Assembly: GCA_034663635.1 (NCBI GenBank)
Contig: JAXDJH010000009.1
Coordinates: forward strand, 1-45,123
DNA: 45,123 nt
Reading direction: 5' to 3'
Source of the DNA: JAXDJH01 sp034663635
GTDB lineage: Bacteria > Actinomycetota > CADDZG01 > WHSQ01
Position numbers and translations under genes: made by a program. Shown here in pieces: positions 8,615 through 16,657 of the stretch (the first letter of the stretch is position 1; the number at the start of each line of letters is the position of its first letter). The notes beneath the pieces are model-generated. The model did no database searches. It was not told the DNA's origin and worked only from the letters and a program-made list of their open reading frames with translations.

Positions 8615-9229
8615 TTCCACCGTGGCGCCGCCGTCTCCATCGGCTCGATCCAAAACCTCTCCGACGTCGGATGCGGTGTCGATGTCGAACTCCATGCGAT
8701 CGAGCGGAAGGATGCTGCATCGGAGCTGTGCGGCTTCCGCGGCCTTTGCATGAACGGAGAGACTCTGGGGCCCGAAGCGCATCTCGATGGCATCGGGCGG
8801 TCGCAGGTAGAGACCGTTGGTTCCTCCGTCGTGCGCGGGGATGAGCACGATGCTGCTGAACTCGCCGGTGTCGAGGATGTCCTGAAGATCCTCAGCTCGC
8901 GCTAGCGGAAGATCACAGGGCACGACGGTCACCGACTCGGCCCCGGACGCGACTATCTCTTCGAGCGCTAGGGCGAGAGCCTCATTGAGGCCATCCCCGG
9001 CGTCTTCCACGATGTGCAAACCCTGTCCCTCGGCGAGCGCGAGCACGCTGGGATCGTCGCTCACCACCCACCAGTCGAGGAAATCGCTGTCGTCGACGAG
9101 CTTCATCGCGTCCGCTAGAAGCGCCTCCGCCAAGGCGCGTCGATCATCGGGATCGAGATGCGAGGCCAACCTCGCTTTCGCCCGATCCAGATGCTTCACA
9201 GGTAGGAGTCCCGCGTTCACTGCAGCCAA
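8576..9229 (-). CDS. cofC: 2-phospho-L-lactate / phosphoenolpyruvate guanylyltransferase (F420 synthesis)
   Basis: The protein (217 residues) has the CofC/FbiD nucleotidyltransferase pattern: LLPVKHLDRAKARLA near the N terminus (GTP-binding loop with lysine), VTVVPCDLPLA (metal-binding Asp) in the middle, and DGGTNGLYLRPP then FDIDTASDV near the C terminus. In actinobacteria this enzyme activates phosphoenolpyruvate with GTP for coenzyme F420 assembly. It starts at TTG 9229 or GTG 9220. It is divergent from an FrhB-like gene 66 bp away, which supports an F420 context. No fbiA, fbiB or fbiC gene is in the window. Confidence 0.88.
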   Translation of the reverse strand: MAAVNAGLLPVKHLDRAKARLASHLDPDDRRALAEALLADAMKLVDDSDFLDWWVVSDDPSVLALAEGQGLHIVEDAGDGLNEALALALEEIVASGAESVTVVPCDLPLARAEDLQDILDTGEFSSIVLIPAHDGGTNGLYLRPPDAIEMRFGPQSLSVHAKAAEAAQLRCSILPLDRMEFDIDTASDVGEVLDRADGDGGATVELLERLGPVLSGD

Positions 9230-9295
9230 GGGTAATGTCCGGCTCTGCGGCGCCGACGACGACGCCCTTACCGGAACTTCGGACGGAAGGGACGC

Positions 9296-10450
9296 ATGGC
9301 AGTCTCAGAGCGCAAACACTGGAAGCACCTCTACGAGGAGATCGTAGCCACCGAGATCTGCTGTGGGTGCTCCGCGTGCATCGTGGCCTGCCCTCACAAG
9401 GTGTTGGAGCTGTCCGACTTCGATCCCGTGCAGATCGATGCGAATTCCCCGTTCGACAACTGCATCCACGGTGAAGAGGGCTGTTCGCTGTGCGCCATGG
9501 CCTGCCTTCGACTCGACCCGAGTCTCGACGTCATCGAGCCGCTCATCTTCGGCTCTCGCCGGCGCGAGGAAAGGCCAGAGGGCGAGTACCACTACAAGAC
9601 TCTCGCTAGAGCCACCGATCAAAGGATCCTCGCGCGCGGCCAGGACGGGGCGGCGGTCACCGCGCTCCTGGCGTGGGGGCTCGATCAGGGAGAGCTCGAC
9701 GGAGCCGTCGTGGCTGCTCCATCGGAGACCGTCCCATGGCTCGACGAGCCGAAGCTGATCCAGAGTTCCGAGGAATTGCTGAAGACGGCAGGCTCGCGCT
9801 ACACGTACTGCTCCACGCCGCTGGGGCTCAAGAAGGCGGCTGCGGCGAAACTCAAGAACGTCGCGCTCGTGGGCGTGTCGTGCGAGTCAACTGCGGTTCG
9901 GCAGTTGACCGCCGAAGGCATCAAGCGATGGACGCGTGGTGTGAAGCTCGTGATCGGGCTCATGTGCTGCGAGACGTTCGACTACGAGGCATTCATGATC
10001 GGCAAGGTCCAGCAAGAGCTCGGCATCGACCTGGGCGACATCGTCAAGGTCAACGTGAAAGGAAAGGTAATCGTCACGTTGAAGGATGGGCGCGATATCG
10101 ATATCCCCTTGAAGGACGCCCGCCCCTTTGCCAACGAGTGGTGCCATCACTGCCCCGACTTCGCGGCGGAACATGCCGACCTCTCGTGCGGCGGCCTCGG
10201 GATGGAGGGCTGGACGATGGTCCTCGTGCGGTCTGAGCGCGGCAAGGATTACCTGGAGCGAGCCGTGGCGGCCGGGGTGCTCGAGTTGCGCGAGGCCGAG
10301 GAGGAGCCCAAGGCGCTCGAGGTCATGGACCGTCTTGCACGCAAGCAGCGAGAGCGCGTCGGTCCGTTCGATCCTCACGCCATGACGCGCTATCCAACGG
10401 AGCAGGCGCTGATGGCCGCCCGGGCCGAGGCCGCCGAAGAGACCGCCTAG
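9296..10450 (+). CDS. FrhB-like coenzyme F420 hydrogenase/dehydrogenase beta-subunit family protein
   Basis: This is a 384-residue cytoplasmic iron-sulfur flavoprotein. The N terminus has a ferredoxin-like cluster motif (CCGCSACIVACPHKV) and more cysteines at CIHGEEGCSLCAMACL. The body follows the FrhB pattern: YKTLARA, GQDGAAVTALLAWGLDQGEL, GVSCESTAVRQL, GLMCCETFDYEAF, then CHHCPDFAAEHADLSCGGLG. Family members bind FAD, a 4Fe-4S cluster and F420 and pass hydride between F420 and a partner. The partner cannot be named, since no hydrogenase or other subunit is adjacent. Its stop overlaps the end of the convergent transporter by four bases. Confidence 0.86.
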   Translation: MAVSERKHWKHLYEEIVATEICCGCSACIVACPHKVLELSDFDPVQIDANSPFDNCIHGEEGCSLCAMACLRLDPSLDVIEPLIFGSRRREERPEGEYHYKTLARATDQRILARGQDGAAVTALLAWGLDQGELDGAVVAAPSETVPWLDEPKLIQSSEELLKTAGSRYTYCSTPLGLKKAAAAKLKNVALVGVSCESTAVRQLTAEGIKRWTRGVKLVIGLMCCETFDYEAFMIGKVQQELGIDLGDIVKVNVKGKVIVTLKDGRDIDIPLKDARPFANEWCHHCPDFAAEHADLSCGGLGMEGWTMVLVRSERGKDYLERAVAAGVLELREAEEEPKALEVMDRLARKQRERVGPFDPHAMTRYPTEQALMAARAEAAEETA

Positions 10451-11328
10451 GAACCCTCGGCGATCAGAGCGCCTTCCGGCTCGCCGACGCCTTTGCGATG
10501 CCCGGTCGTCGCGACGACGACCCCTGTGAGGATCAGCGCCGCTCCGCCGAGCTGAGCGATGCCGGGGTCCTCTCCGAGGGTGATGGCGGCGAGGGTCATG
10601 GCCCCGACGGGCTGCAGGAGGAGCACCACCGACGTGACCGCGGCGGGGAGGCGGGGGAGCGAGCTCGAGATCAAAAGCCATCCGGCCACCTGACAACTGA
10701 GCGCCAGCGTTAGCAGCCATCCCAACGACGGCCAGCCGGGGTTCCAGTCCATGCTGCCGTCGAAGTAGCCGTATATGGCTGCGGCGAGCGCCGAAACCAA
10801 CGTGGCATGGAACAGCGGCCCGGCTATCCGTCGGAGATCGCGCGACCCTTCCCGCAGGATCAGCAGGAACGCGGCGTAAGCGAGAGACGTCGCGATGCCG
10901 AGCACCACTCCGAGAGCCGGGTCCTTGCCGTACGCGTCGGATCCGATGACACCCGAGATCAACACGACGCCGATAAGGATCACCGGAAGGGCGGCGAACA
11001 GAGTGCTCTTGGGTTTCTCGCCGAGGATCGCCCAGGCCGCGAAGCCGACGACCACTACCTGAAGGTTTCCCAAGACCGTCGCAAGCCCGGCCCCCACCGC
11101 CTCGATCGAGTGATGCCAGAAGATGAGGTCGATCGCAAAGAAGATCCCCGCGAGCCAGGCGAGGCGCAGAGAGCGCTTCGGCAGGGGGCCGAGCCGGCGC
11201 GATTCGAAGTAGGTCAACAGGCCGAGTATCGGAAGGGCGAACAGACATCGGTAGACCGCGACGGTGACCGGAGTCGTGTCGGACAGCCGGACGAGGACGC
11301 CTGAAGACGCGATGCACAAAGCCCCCAT
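10447..11328 (-). CDS. EamA / DMT-superfamily transporter
   Basis: The protein (293 residues) has about ten membrane helices arranged as two EamA repeats: GALCIASSGVLVRLSDTTPVT with AVYRCLFALPIL in the first half and TSLAYAAFLLILREGSR to ALSCQVAGWLLI, LLQPVGAMTLAAI in the second. These are inner-membrane exporters or importers of metabolites; the substrate cannot be told. The first helix looks about ten residues short. The in-frame upstream codons back to a TAG at 11388-11390 contain no ATG, GTG or TTG, so ATG 11328 stands as the start. Confidence 0.87.
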   Translation of the reverse strand: MGALCIASSGVLVRLSDTTPVTVAVYRCLFALPILGLLTYFESRRLGPLPKRSLRLAWLAGIFFAIDLIFWHHSIEAVGAGLATVLGNLQVVVVGFAAWAILGEKPKSTLFAALPVILIGVVLISGVIGSDAYGKDPALGVVLGIATSLAYAAFLLILREGSRDLRRIAGPLFHATLVSALAAAIYGYFDGSMDWNPGWPSLGWLLTLALSCQVAGWLLISSSLPRLPAAVTSVVLLLQPVGAMTLAAITLGEDPGIAQLGGAALILTGVVVATTGHRKGVGEPEGALIAEGS

Positions 11329-11387
11329 CGCCGCGGTGGCGAGAGGGTGCTGGCGTAACTGGATCGAAGAGATGGCTACAGCGGCCG

Positions 11388-11597
11388 CTAAGCGGCGCGG
11401 TACTTCTCGCTACATGAAGCGCAACGGAAGATCCTGGAGGGACCCGAGCCGGGACGGTCGGTGTCGACCATCTCGCCCTCGTTCACAACCTCGACCTTCC
11501 CGCACCACGCACAGCGAGCCTGCATCCCCTCGGGGAAGCGGCCCTCGATGATCGCTACACGGCCTCTGTGTGCTTGGGGTTCTGTCAGTTTTCTCAT
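11388..11597 (-). CDS. Small zinc-ribbon protein, probably LexA-controlled
   Basis: This is a 69-residue protein with two CxxC pairs (CAWCGKVEVV and FRCASCSEKYRAA) forming a likely zinc ribbon, plus a basic N terminus (MRKLTEPQAHRGR). ATG 11597 lies behind TGGAG. A near-perfect Gram-positive LexA box lies at 11614-11627, 17 bp before the start codon, which suggests SOS induction. The specific function is unknown; zinc-ribbon miniproteins often bind RNA polymerase or nucleic acid, which is inference here. Confidence 0.7.
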   Translation of the reverse strand: MRKLTEPQAHRGRVAIIEGRFPEGMQARCAWCGKVEVVNEGEMVDTDRPGSGPSRIFRCASCSEKYRAA

Positions 11598-11613
11598 GGC
11601 AACTCCATTTTAA

Positions 11614-11627
11614 CGAACAAACGTTCG
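11614..11627. promoter_or_regulatory. LexA (SOS) box
   Basis: CGAAC (11614-11618), AAAC, GTTCG (11623-11627) fits the CGAAC-N4-GTTCG core bound by LexA in actinobacteria and Bacillus. It is placed immediately upstream of the small zinc-ribbon gene on the minus strand, where a bound repressor would block its promoter. Confidence 0.65.
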
Positions 11628-11642
11628 CCTTGCAATCGCGAG

Positions 11643-11945
11643 CTAATCGACCAGCTCGAAATGCCTGACGATGGGCGTCTGCTGGAACAGTTGTCGTATG
11701 CCCGACAACGCCTGGGAGTACTCATCTGTTCCCGTAGCGGCCTCGATATGCCCCTCGGATTCCCACCGAGAAATCGCGGCCACGTCGACGAGGTCCTTGG
11801 AGTGCTCTTCGATGCCCAGGGACATCTCGATCCCGAGACACCCGTCGAAGGTCGCGAAAGCCGGCCGGACCTCATTTCGGAAGAGATCCTTCGCCTTCTC
11901 GACATCGTCTGGATCGATGGCGGTGTCGAATATCCGGATGATCAA
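11643..11945 (-). CDS. ABM-type (dimeric alpha-beta barrel) small protein
   Basis: About 100 residues from TTG 11945: IIRIFDTAIDPDDVEKAKDL, then RPAFATFDGCLGIEMSLG and DVAAISRWESEGHIEAAT. This layout fits antibiotic-biosynthesis-monooxygenase-like small barrels. I chose TTG because AAGGGGG lies six bases upstream; an ATG at 11969 would overlap the preceding gene. Family members range from heme-degrading to cofactor-free monooxygenases; no substrate can be given. The gene follows the metallophosphoesterase closely and is probably in its operon. Confidence 0.62.
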   Translation of the reverse strand: MIIRIFDTAIDPDDVEKAKDLFRNEVRPAFATFDGCLGIEMSLGIEEHSKDLVDVAAISRWESEGHIEAATGTDEYSQALSGIRQLFQQTPIVRHFELVD

Positions 11946-11956
11946 AGTGGGCCCCC

Positions 11957-12793
11957 TTAGACCTTCCAAGCGCCCCGGTTGAACATCCCGGCGAGCTGTG
12001 GGTTGAGGTTCAGTTTCCGCTCCGACTGCATGTAGTTGGCGGCGACGATCTCTCCGAGTCCTGGATAGCGCTGGACCACACGCACCCTTTCCTCGTCTAT
12101 CTCGATGATGTTGTACGAGGGCCGGGTGTAGCCCCGGACCCGTGCGGTAGATGCCGTGCCCGAGTTGATGAGCAACATCTCTCCGAACTGCCAGACATTC
12201 GGCACGTGCTTGTGCCCGCTCAGGACGAGGTTGATGTTCAACTCGGCCAGAAGCGCGAGCACATCACCGGCGTCCCAAACGATGTTCCGCTCACGTCCCG
12301 TCCCCGGCACCGATACGAGGTGGTGGTGGAGCATGAACACCCGGTAGTCGTCGGGCCATTCGAAGCTCTGACGGATCCAGTCGTACCGAACGTGCCCGAT
12401 CTCGCCGTCTGCGAGGTCCGGTTTGGACGAGTTGATGCTCACGACCGTCGCGTAACGCTGGGGCTGCCCTCCATCGGGTGTCGAGAACGGGATCCGCATA
12501 ACCCGATCCGACTTGCCGAAGTTGTCTCGGAAGTGAAGGAACCCGACGTTCATCAGATCGTGGTTGCCCGGGATCACCAGCATCTCGAGATCCGAGAGGC
12601 GGTCCAGATAGCGTTTCGCCTGGCGGAATTGGGGCGCATAGCCCTCGGAAGTCAGATCCCCGGCCATCGCCACGAGGTCGGGCTTGAGCTCCAGGATCTC
12701 GTCGATCGCATGGTCGAGCAGGTCCCCGTCGAACGTGGGGTGCCCGCAGTGGATATCGGAGATCTGGGCGATCGTTAGATGGTGACCTTTCAT
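11957..12793 (-). CDS. Calcineurin-like metallophosphoesterase
   Basis: The protein (278 residues from ATG 12793) has all five blocks of the binuclear metallophosphoesterase fold: ISDIHCG, AGDLTSEG, IPGNHD, LHHHLVS and LSGHKHVP. It lacks a signal peptide and is probably cytoplasmic. It resembles the cyclic-nucleotide phosphodiesterase-like branch, but the substrate is not evident. An upstream in-frame ATG at 12829 would run through the palindrome 12798-12814, so 12793 is preferred. Homologous domains start at HHLTIAQISDIH. Confidence 0.85.
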   Translation of the reverse strand: MKGHHLTIAQISDIHCGHPTFDGDLLDHAIDEILELKPDLVAMAGDLTSEGYAPQFRQAKRYLDRLSDLEMLVIPGNHDLMNVGFLHFRDNFGKSDRVMRIPFSTPDGGQPQRYATVVSINSSKPDLADGEIGHVRYDWIRQSFEWPDDYRVFMLHHHLVSVPGTGRERNIVWDAGDVLALLAELNINLVLSGHKHVPNVWQFGEMLLINSGTASTARVRGYTRPSYNIIEIDEERVRVVQRYPGLGEIVAANYMQSERKLNLNPQLAGMFNRGAWKV

Positions 12794-12797
12794 GTGG

Positions 12798-12814
12798 GTC
12801 CGTATGATACGGAC
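12798..12814. promoter_or_regulatory. Perfect 17-bp palindrome, likely operator
   Basis: GTCCGTAT-G-ATACGGAC has 8-bp perfect arms around one base. It lies in the 74-bp gap between the divergent phosphoesterase and plsC genes, five bases before the former's ATG. Size and symmetry fit a dimeric repressor site such as those of TetR- or GntR-type regulators; no regulator gene is adjacent. Confidence 0.55.
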
Positions 12815-12867
12815 GCCTGTGGGGGGCACCTAAATCTGGACCGAGCGCAGCTTCGACAGGGGAGACG

Positions 12868-13548
12868 ATGGAGTCGACTTACTGGCTGGCCAAGGCCATG
12901 ATCAAGCCGACGGTCGGGCCGTGGTTGAAGTGGAATATCGAGGGCCTGGAGAACATCCCGAGGCAAGGCGGCGCTCTGCTCGCCGTCAATCACATCTCGT
13001 ATCTCGATCCACTCGTTGCCGCTTACATAGTGGACAAAGCCAAGCGCAGGCCGCGCTTTTTGGGGAAGTCCGATCTTTTCGACGACAAGCGCATCGGTTG
13101 GATCCTCCGGGGGGCCGGGCAGATTCCCGTCAAGCGGGGAACGTCCGAGGCGCCGATGGCTCTCGACCAAGCTGTGGCGGCGGTGCAGAAAGGCGAGATC
13201 GTCGTGATCTTCCCTGAAGGCACCATCACGACGGATCCGGACCTTCACCCGATGGCGGCGAAGACCGGGATCAGCCGCCTCGCGCTGATGACCCGAGCGC
13301 CCGTGATCCCGATGGCGATGTGGGGCACCGCCAACATCTGGCCCAAGGGTTTCCGCAAGCACTGGTGGCCGCCGGGTCAGGATGTTCTCATCCGGATCGG
13401 CAAGCCGATGCGGATCGAGGGCGACATCGACAATCCCGAGGACTGGGCTCGCGGTGGGGAAATGGTCATGGACGAGATAGCGACTCTGCTCGCCGGCGTT
13501 AGGCCCGCGGTTCCGGACCGCCGACGCCCGAAGAAAACCGCCGCATGA
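12868..13548 (+). CDS. plsC: 1-acyl-sn-glycerol-3-phosphate acyltransferase
   Basis: This 226-residue acyltransferase of the PlsC family acts at the membrane in phosphatidic acid synthesis. The catalytic HX4D motif is in VNHISYLDPL; the glycerol-phosphate-binding FPEGTI motif follows, and PVKRGT and PVIPMAMWGT are present. The C terminus is basic (PDRRRPKKTAA). The next gene, gpsA, overlaps by four bases and supplies glycerol 3-phosphate, so the pair forms a phospholipid-precursor operon. Confidence 0.92.
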   Translation: MESTYWLAKAMIKPTVGPWLKWNIEGLENIPRQGGALLAVNHISYLDPLVAAYIVDKAKRRPRFLGKSDLFDDKRIGWILRGAGQIPVKRGTSEAPMALDQAVAAVQKGEIVVIFPEGTITTDPDLHPMAAKTGISRLALMTRAPVIPMAMWGTANIWPKGFRKHWWPPGQDVLIRIGKPMRIEGDIDNPEDWARGGEMVMDEIATLLAGVRPAVPDRRRPKKTAA

Positions 13549-14588
13549 CGAAACTTGCTTTCATCGGTGCCGGTTCATGGGGGACCGCGACCGCAGCGCT
13601 TGTCGCGACGAAGAACGAATACGAGACGATGCTGTGGGCTCGACGACCCGAGCTCGCCGAGACGATCAACCTGTATCACGAGAACCCCGAATACCTGCCC
13701 GACCTCCAGCTTCCCGAGTCGCTGATCGCGACCAACGACCTCGAACGCGCGGTCGACGGCGCGGACGTGATCGTCATGGGCGTCCCGTCGCATGGCTATA
13801 GGGCCGTGCTGAAGGAAGTGGCTGAGATCGCAGGTGCCAAGCCCTGCTACGTCAGCCTCACCAAGGGCCTCGAGGTCGACACGCGTAAGCGGATGTCGGA
13901 GGTGATGTTCGAAGAGGTAGAGGGGATCAGCGATTCCTGCGTAGCGATGTTGACCGGGCCGAACCTCGCGAAGGAAGTGGTGCGCGGCTTCCCCGCGGCA
14001 TCCACCGTCGCGTGCAAGGACGAGAAGACCGCGCAGATGTTGCAGGACATCTTCCACGGGCCCACGTTCCGCACGTACACGAACACAGACGTCGTGGGTT
14101 GCGAGCTTGGAGGGGCCTTCAAGAACGTGATCGCCATCGCCGCCGGGATGGCCGACGGCATCGGGTACGGAGACAACACGAAGGCGACGGTCATGACCCG
14201 AGGCCTGGCGGAGATGGCGCGTTTCGGCGTCACGTTCGGGGCGCAACCCCTGACCTTCCTGGGCTTAGCCGGAGTCGGCGACCTGATGGCCACCTGCGCG
14301 AGCCCTCAGTCGCGCAATCACACGGTCGGGATCGAGCTTGGGAAGGGCCGCAAGATCGACGAGATCGTCGGCTCGATGAACATGGTCGCTGAAGGGGTCA
14401 AGAGCTGTAAGCCGATCCTCGAGCTCGGTAAGGAAGCCGGCGTGTGGATGCCGATCACCGAGAACGTGGTGCGCATCTGCCACGAAGGCTCGTCGCTCGA
14501 AGAAGTTGTGACCGACCTGCTCGCACGAGAGGTACGTAGCGAGTTCGCCGGCATCGAGGAGTACCTCTCCCTGAACGAACCGGACTGA
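13545..14588 (+). CDS. gpsA: Glycerol-3-phosphate dehydrogenase [NAD(P)+]
   Basis: The 347-residue enzyme reduces dihydroxyacetone phosphate to sn-glycerol 3-phosphate. The N-terminal Rossmann motif is GAGSWGTATAALVA; SLTKGLE, TGPNLAKEV, GGAFKNVIAIAAGMADGIGYGDN with the catalytic lysine, and FLGLAGVGDLMATC are all present. Length is normal for the family. Its ATG overlaps the plsC stop (ATGA), so the two are translationally coupled. Confidence 0.96.
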   Translation: MTKLAFIGAGSWGTATAALVATKNEYETMLWARRPELAETINLYHENPEYLPDLQLPESLIATNDLERAVDGADVIVMGVPSHGYRAVLKEVAEIAGAKPCYVSLTKGLEVDTRKRMSEVMFEEVEGISDSCVAMLTGPNLAKEVVRGFPAASTVACKDEKTAQMLQDIFHGPTFRTYTNTDVVGCELGGAFKNVIAIAAGMADGIGYGDNTKATVMTRGLAEMARFGVTFGAQPLTFLGLAGVGDLMATCASPQSRNHTVGIELGKGRKIDEIVGSMNMVAEGVKSCKPILELGKEAGVWMPITENVVRICHEGSSLEEVVTDLLAREVRSEFAGIEEYLSLNEPD

Positions 14589-14671
14589 GCTCGCTCTACT
14601 TCCGTACGTAATTCGCTGCATGTTGCGCTCCCTCTGCTTTATTCGCGGCCGATCATTCCGATTTCATCTCT

Positions 14672-15463
14672 ATGGAATCCACTGGTGCGAAGTACGGCCC
14701 CGCGGCCGCCGTCACGGTCACGGCTGAAGGAGCGACTCGGCTCCCCCTGGTCGGCTCGGCAGCGTGGAAGGCGGAGCAGCTCGCGATCGGCAACGTGAGG
14801 ATCCCGACCAGCCGAACCGTTGAGACGCCCGCTGCACGGTCTGCTCGCTCGTTCTCGCTGGGCGGAGTTCTTAGGTATTGGCGGTGGGTACGCGTGGGGA
14901 TCGCGCTGGCCGTCGCTCTATCGGGTGTAGTGCGCGCGTTGACCAATGAACCCGGAGTAGTGACGATCGATAGACCGGAGGTCGTGACCGAAGCACCGGT
15001 CGTGACGATGCTGGGCGCGCCCAGCCGGGAGCAGATCTCTGGGGTATTCGTCGAACTCAAGGAAGCCCATTACGTCACTCTTCACGGCGCGGCGGCGTCG
15101 AGTGTCGAGGGCGCGTTAAGGGCCACGCCGGGGGCGGATGAGTTGGTCGACAGTATGGAAACCAGGTCGGTAGTCGCTGAAGACGGGTCCGGATCGGTTG
15201 CGGTGACGGTGGCCACAGCTCGTCGGCCGATCACCGTTGAAGACCCGATCGAACGGGCCTATCCCTGCTGTGGAGGCAACATCACCGGAGGAGGCGTAGG
15301 CAGCACGCCGGGTCACGCCTTCAACTATTGGCTGCTGACTCTGCCCGACGGCTACCAGATGGTCTGGTGGGATGACGATGGGTTCATCATCAGTGTCGTG
15401 GGCGACAACCGCGACCACGTACACGACTTCGGCACGGATTTTGGGATGGCGAACGAGTACTAG
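14672..15463 (+). CDS. Membrane-anchored protein of unknown function
   Basis: The ORF gives 263 residues with one hydrophobic segment at about 72-90 (VRVGIALAVALSGVVRAL). An external C-terminal half follows with two adjacent cysteines (YPCCGGNITGGG) and an aromatic stretch NYWLLTLPDGYQMVWWDDDG, a compact beta-rich look. I recognise no family. The first 70 residues are less convincing and no RBS precedes ATG 14672. A start nearer the membrane segment would make it an ordinary signal-anchored protein. Its end nearly meets the convergent trans-sulfuration gene. Confidence 0.55.
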   Translation: MESTGAKYGPAAAVTVTAEGATRLPLVGSAAWKAEQLAIGNVRIPTSRTVETPAARSARSFSLGGVLRYWRWVRVGIALAVALSGVVRALTNEPGVVTIDRPEVVTEAPVVTMLGAPSREQISGVFVELKEAHYVTLHGAAASSVEGALRATPGADELVDSMETRSVVAEDGSGSVAVTVATARRPITVEDPIERAYPCCGGNITGGGVGSTPGHAFNYWLLTLPDGYQMVWWDDDGFIISVVGDNRDHVHDFGTDFGMANEY

Positions 15464-15466
15464 TTC

Positions 15467-16648
15467 CTAGCCGAGGGCTTGGTTCAGGTCCTCGATGAGA
15501 TCGTCGGGGTCCTCGAGGCCTATCGACAATCGACAGAAGCCTTCCGAGATCCCGGCGGTTTTCAACTCCTCCGGCGTCAGCTGCGTGTGAGTGATGCTGG
15601 CGGCGTGGACGATCAAGGAGTGCGTTCCACCGAGCGAGGCCGCCGGAGCGACGAGTCGCAGTGCATCCTGGAATCGGATGGTCGCGTCTCGGCCCCCGGC
15701 CACATCGAAGGCAAGGGTCCCTCCACCTCGACCTCCGAGCAGCTTGTCTGCGCGCTCTTTGTCCGGGCTCGAATCGAGTCCCGGATAGAAGACCTCGTTG
15801 ACCTTGGGATTCGCGTTGAGAGCCTCAGCGACTTGGAGCGCGCTATCGCTGGACCGCTCTACACGAAGGGGCATGGTCGCTATCCCGCGCAGGGCGAGGA
15901 ACGCGTTCCATGGCGACAGCGTGGGTCCGAACTCGAGAGTGAGCTGTCGCAGTTTGGCGATGTTCGCTGGATCGGAGATAACAACTCCGGCCGTCAGATC
16001 ATGGTGGCCGCCGATGAACTTCGTCGCCGAATGGACGACGATCGACGCGCCGTGCTCTAGCGGCCTGCATAAGACGGGGGAGGCGAACGTGTTGTCGACG
16101 ACGAGAGGAACGCCGTGCTTCTGCGCGATGGCCGCTAGTTTCGGGAGGTCGGCGACTCGGATCCGAGGATTGCCGATCGTCTCGCAATAAAGGAGCTTCG
16201 CTCCATCGAGCGCTGCGTCGATGCCCTCGAAATCATCTAGGTCGAAGAGATCGGCGGAGATCCCATATCGAGGGAGCCGGTGAGTGAAGAGCGCATGGAC
16301 CCCTCCATAAAGCTGGCGAGCGGACACGATCCGGTCTCCGTTCTCGCAGAACGCCAGGAAGATCGACGAGATCGCGGCCATGCCCGACGAGAAGGACTCG
16401 GCTTCCTCGCCGCCTTCCAGATCCGCGATGGCGGCCTCGAAAGCATCGTTGGTCGGGTTCGCCCAGCGCGTGTAGACGTAGCCGGCACCCACCTTCTCTT
16501 CGGAAGCCTTCGCAAAGGCCTCGGTGTCATCGAACGAATACGTCGAGGACGGGTCGATGACGGGCGCGACGGGTTTGCCGTCCTGCTCCGGTGGAGCTGG
16601 GGGATGAACCGCTCGAGTCGCCAGCTTGCGACCGCGGTCCTCGCTCAG
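15467..16648 (-). CDS. PLP-dependent trans-sulfuration enzyme with CTG start
   Basis: From CTG 16648 the product is 393 residues, the normal length of the cystathionine gamma-synthase / gamma-lyase / O-acylhomoserine sulfhydrylase family. It begins near KLATRAVHPPAPPEQDG and PVIDPSSTYSF, both conserved N-terminal features. Later come GYVYTRWANPTNDAFE, ETIGNPRIRVADLPKL, VDNTFASPVL and SATKFIGGHHD, whose lysine forms the PLP Schiff base. The first ATG/GTG/TTG in frame (GTG 16492) would delete 52 conserved residues. CTG 16648 has TGAGGT six bases upstream. The exact reaction within the family cannot be fixed by eye. It follows the RAM-domain gene by nine bases. Confidence 0.88.
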   Translation of the reverse strand: MSEDRGRKLATRAVHPPAPPEQDGKPVAPVIDPSSTYSFDDTEAFAKASEEKVGAGYVYTRWANPTNDAFEAAIADLEGGEEAESFSSGMAAISSIFLAFCENGDRIVSARQLYGGVHALFTHRLPRYGISADLFDLDDFEGIDAALDGAKLLYCETIGNPRIRVADLPKLAAIAQKHGVPLVVDNTFASPVLCRPLEHGASIVVHSATKFIGGHHDLTAGVVISDPANIAKLRQLTLEFGPTLSPWNAFLALRGIATMPLRVERSSDSALQVAEALNANPKVNEVFYPGLDSSPDKERADKLLGGRGGGTLAFDVAGGRDATIRFQDALRLVAPAASLGGTHSLIVHAASITHTQLTPEELKTAGISEGFCRLSIGLEDPDDLIEDLNQALG

Positions 16649-16657
16649 GGCGTTACC

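Noticed and set aside
9887..11317. Minus-strand ORF of 476 codons
   Set aside because: It is an out-of-frame shadow of the EamA gene and antisense to the FrhB-like gene.
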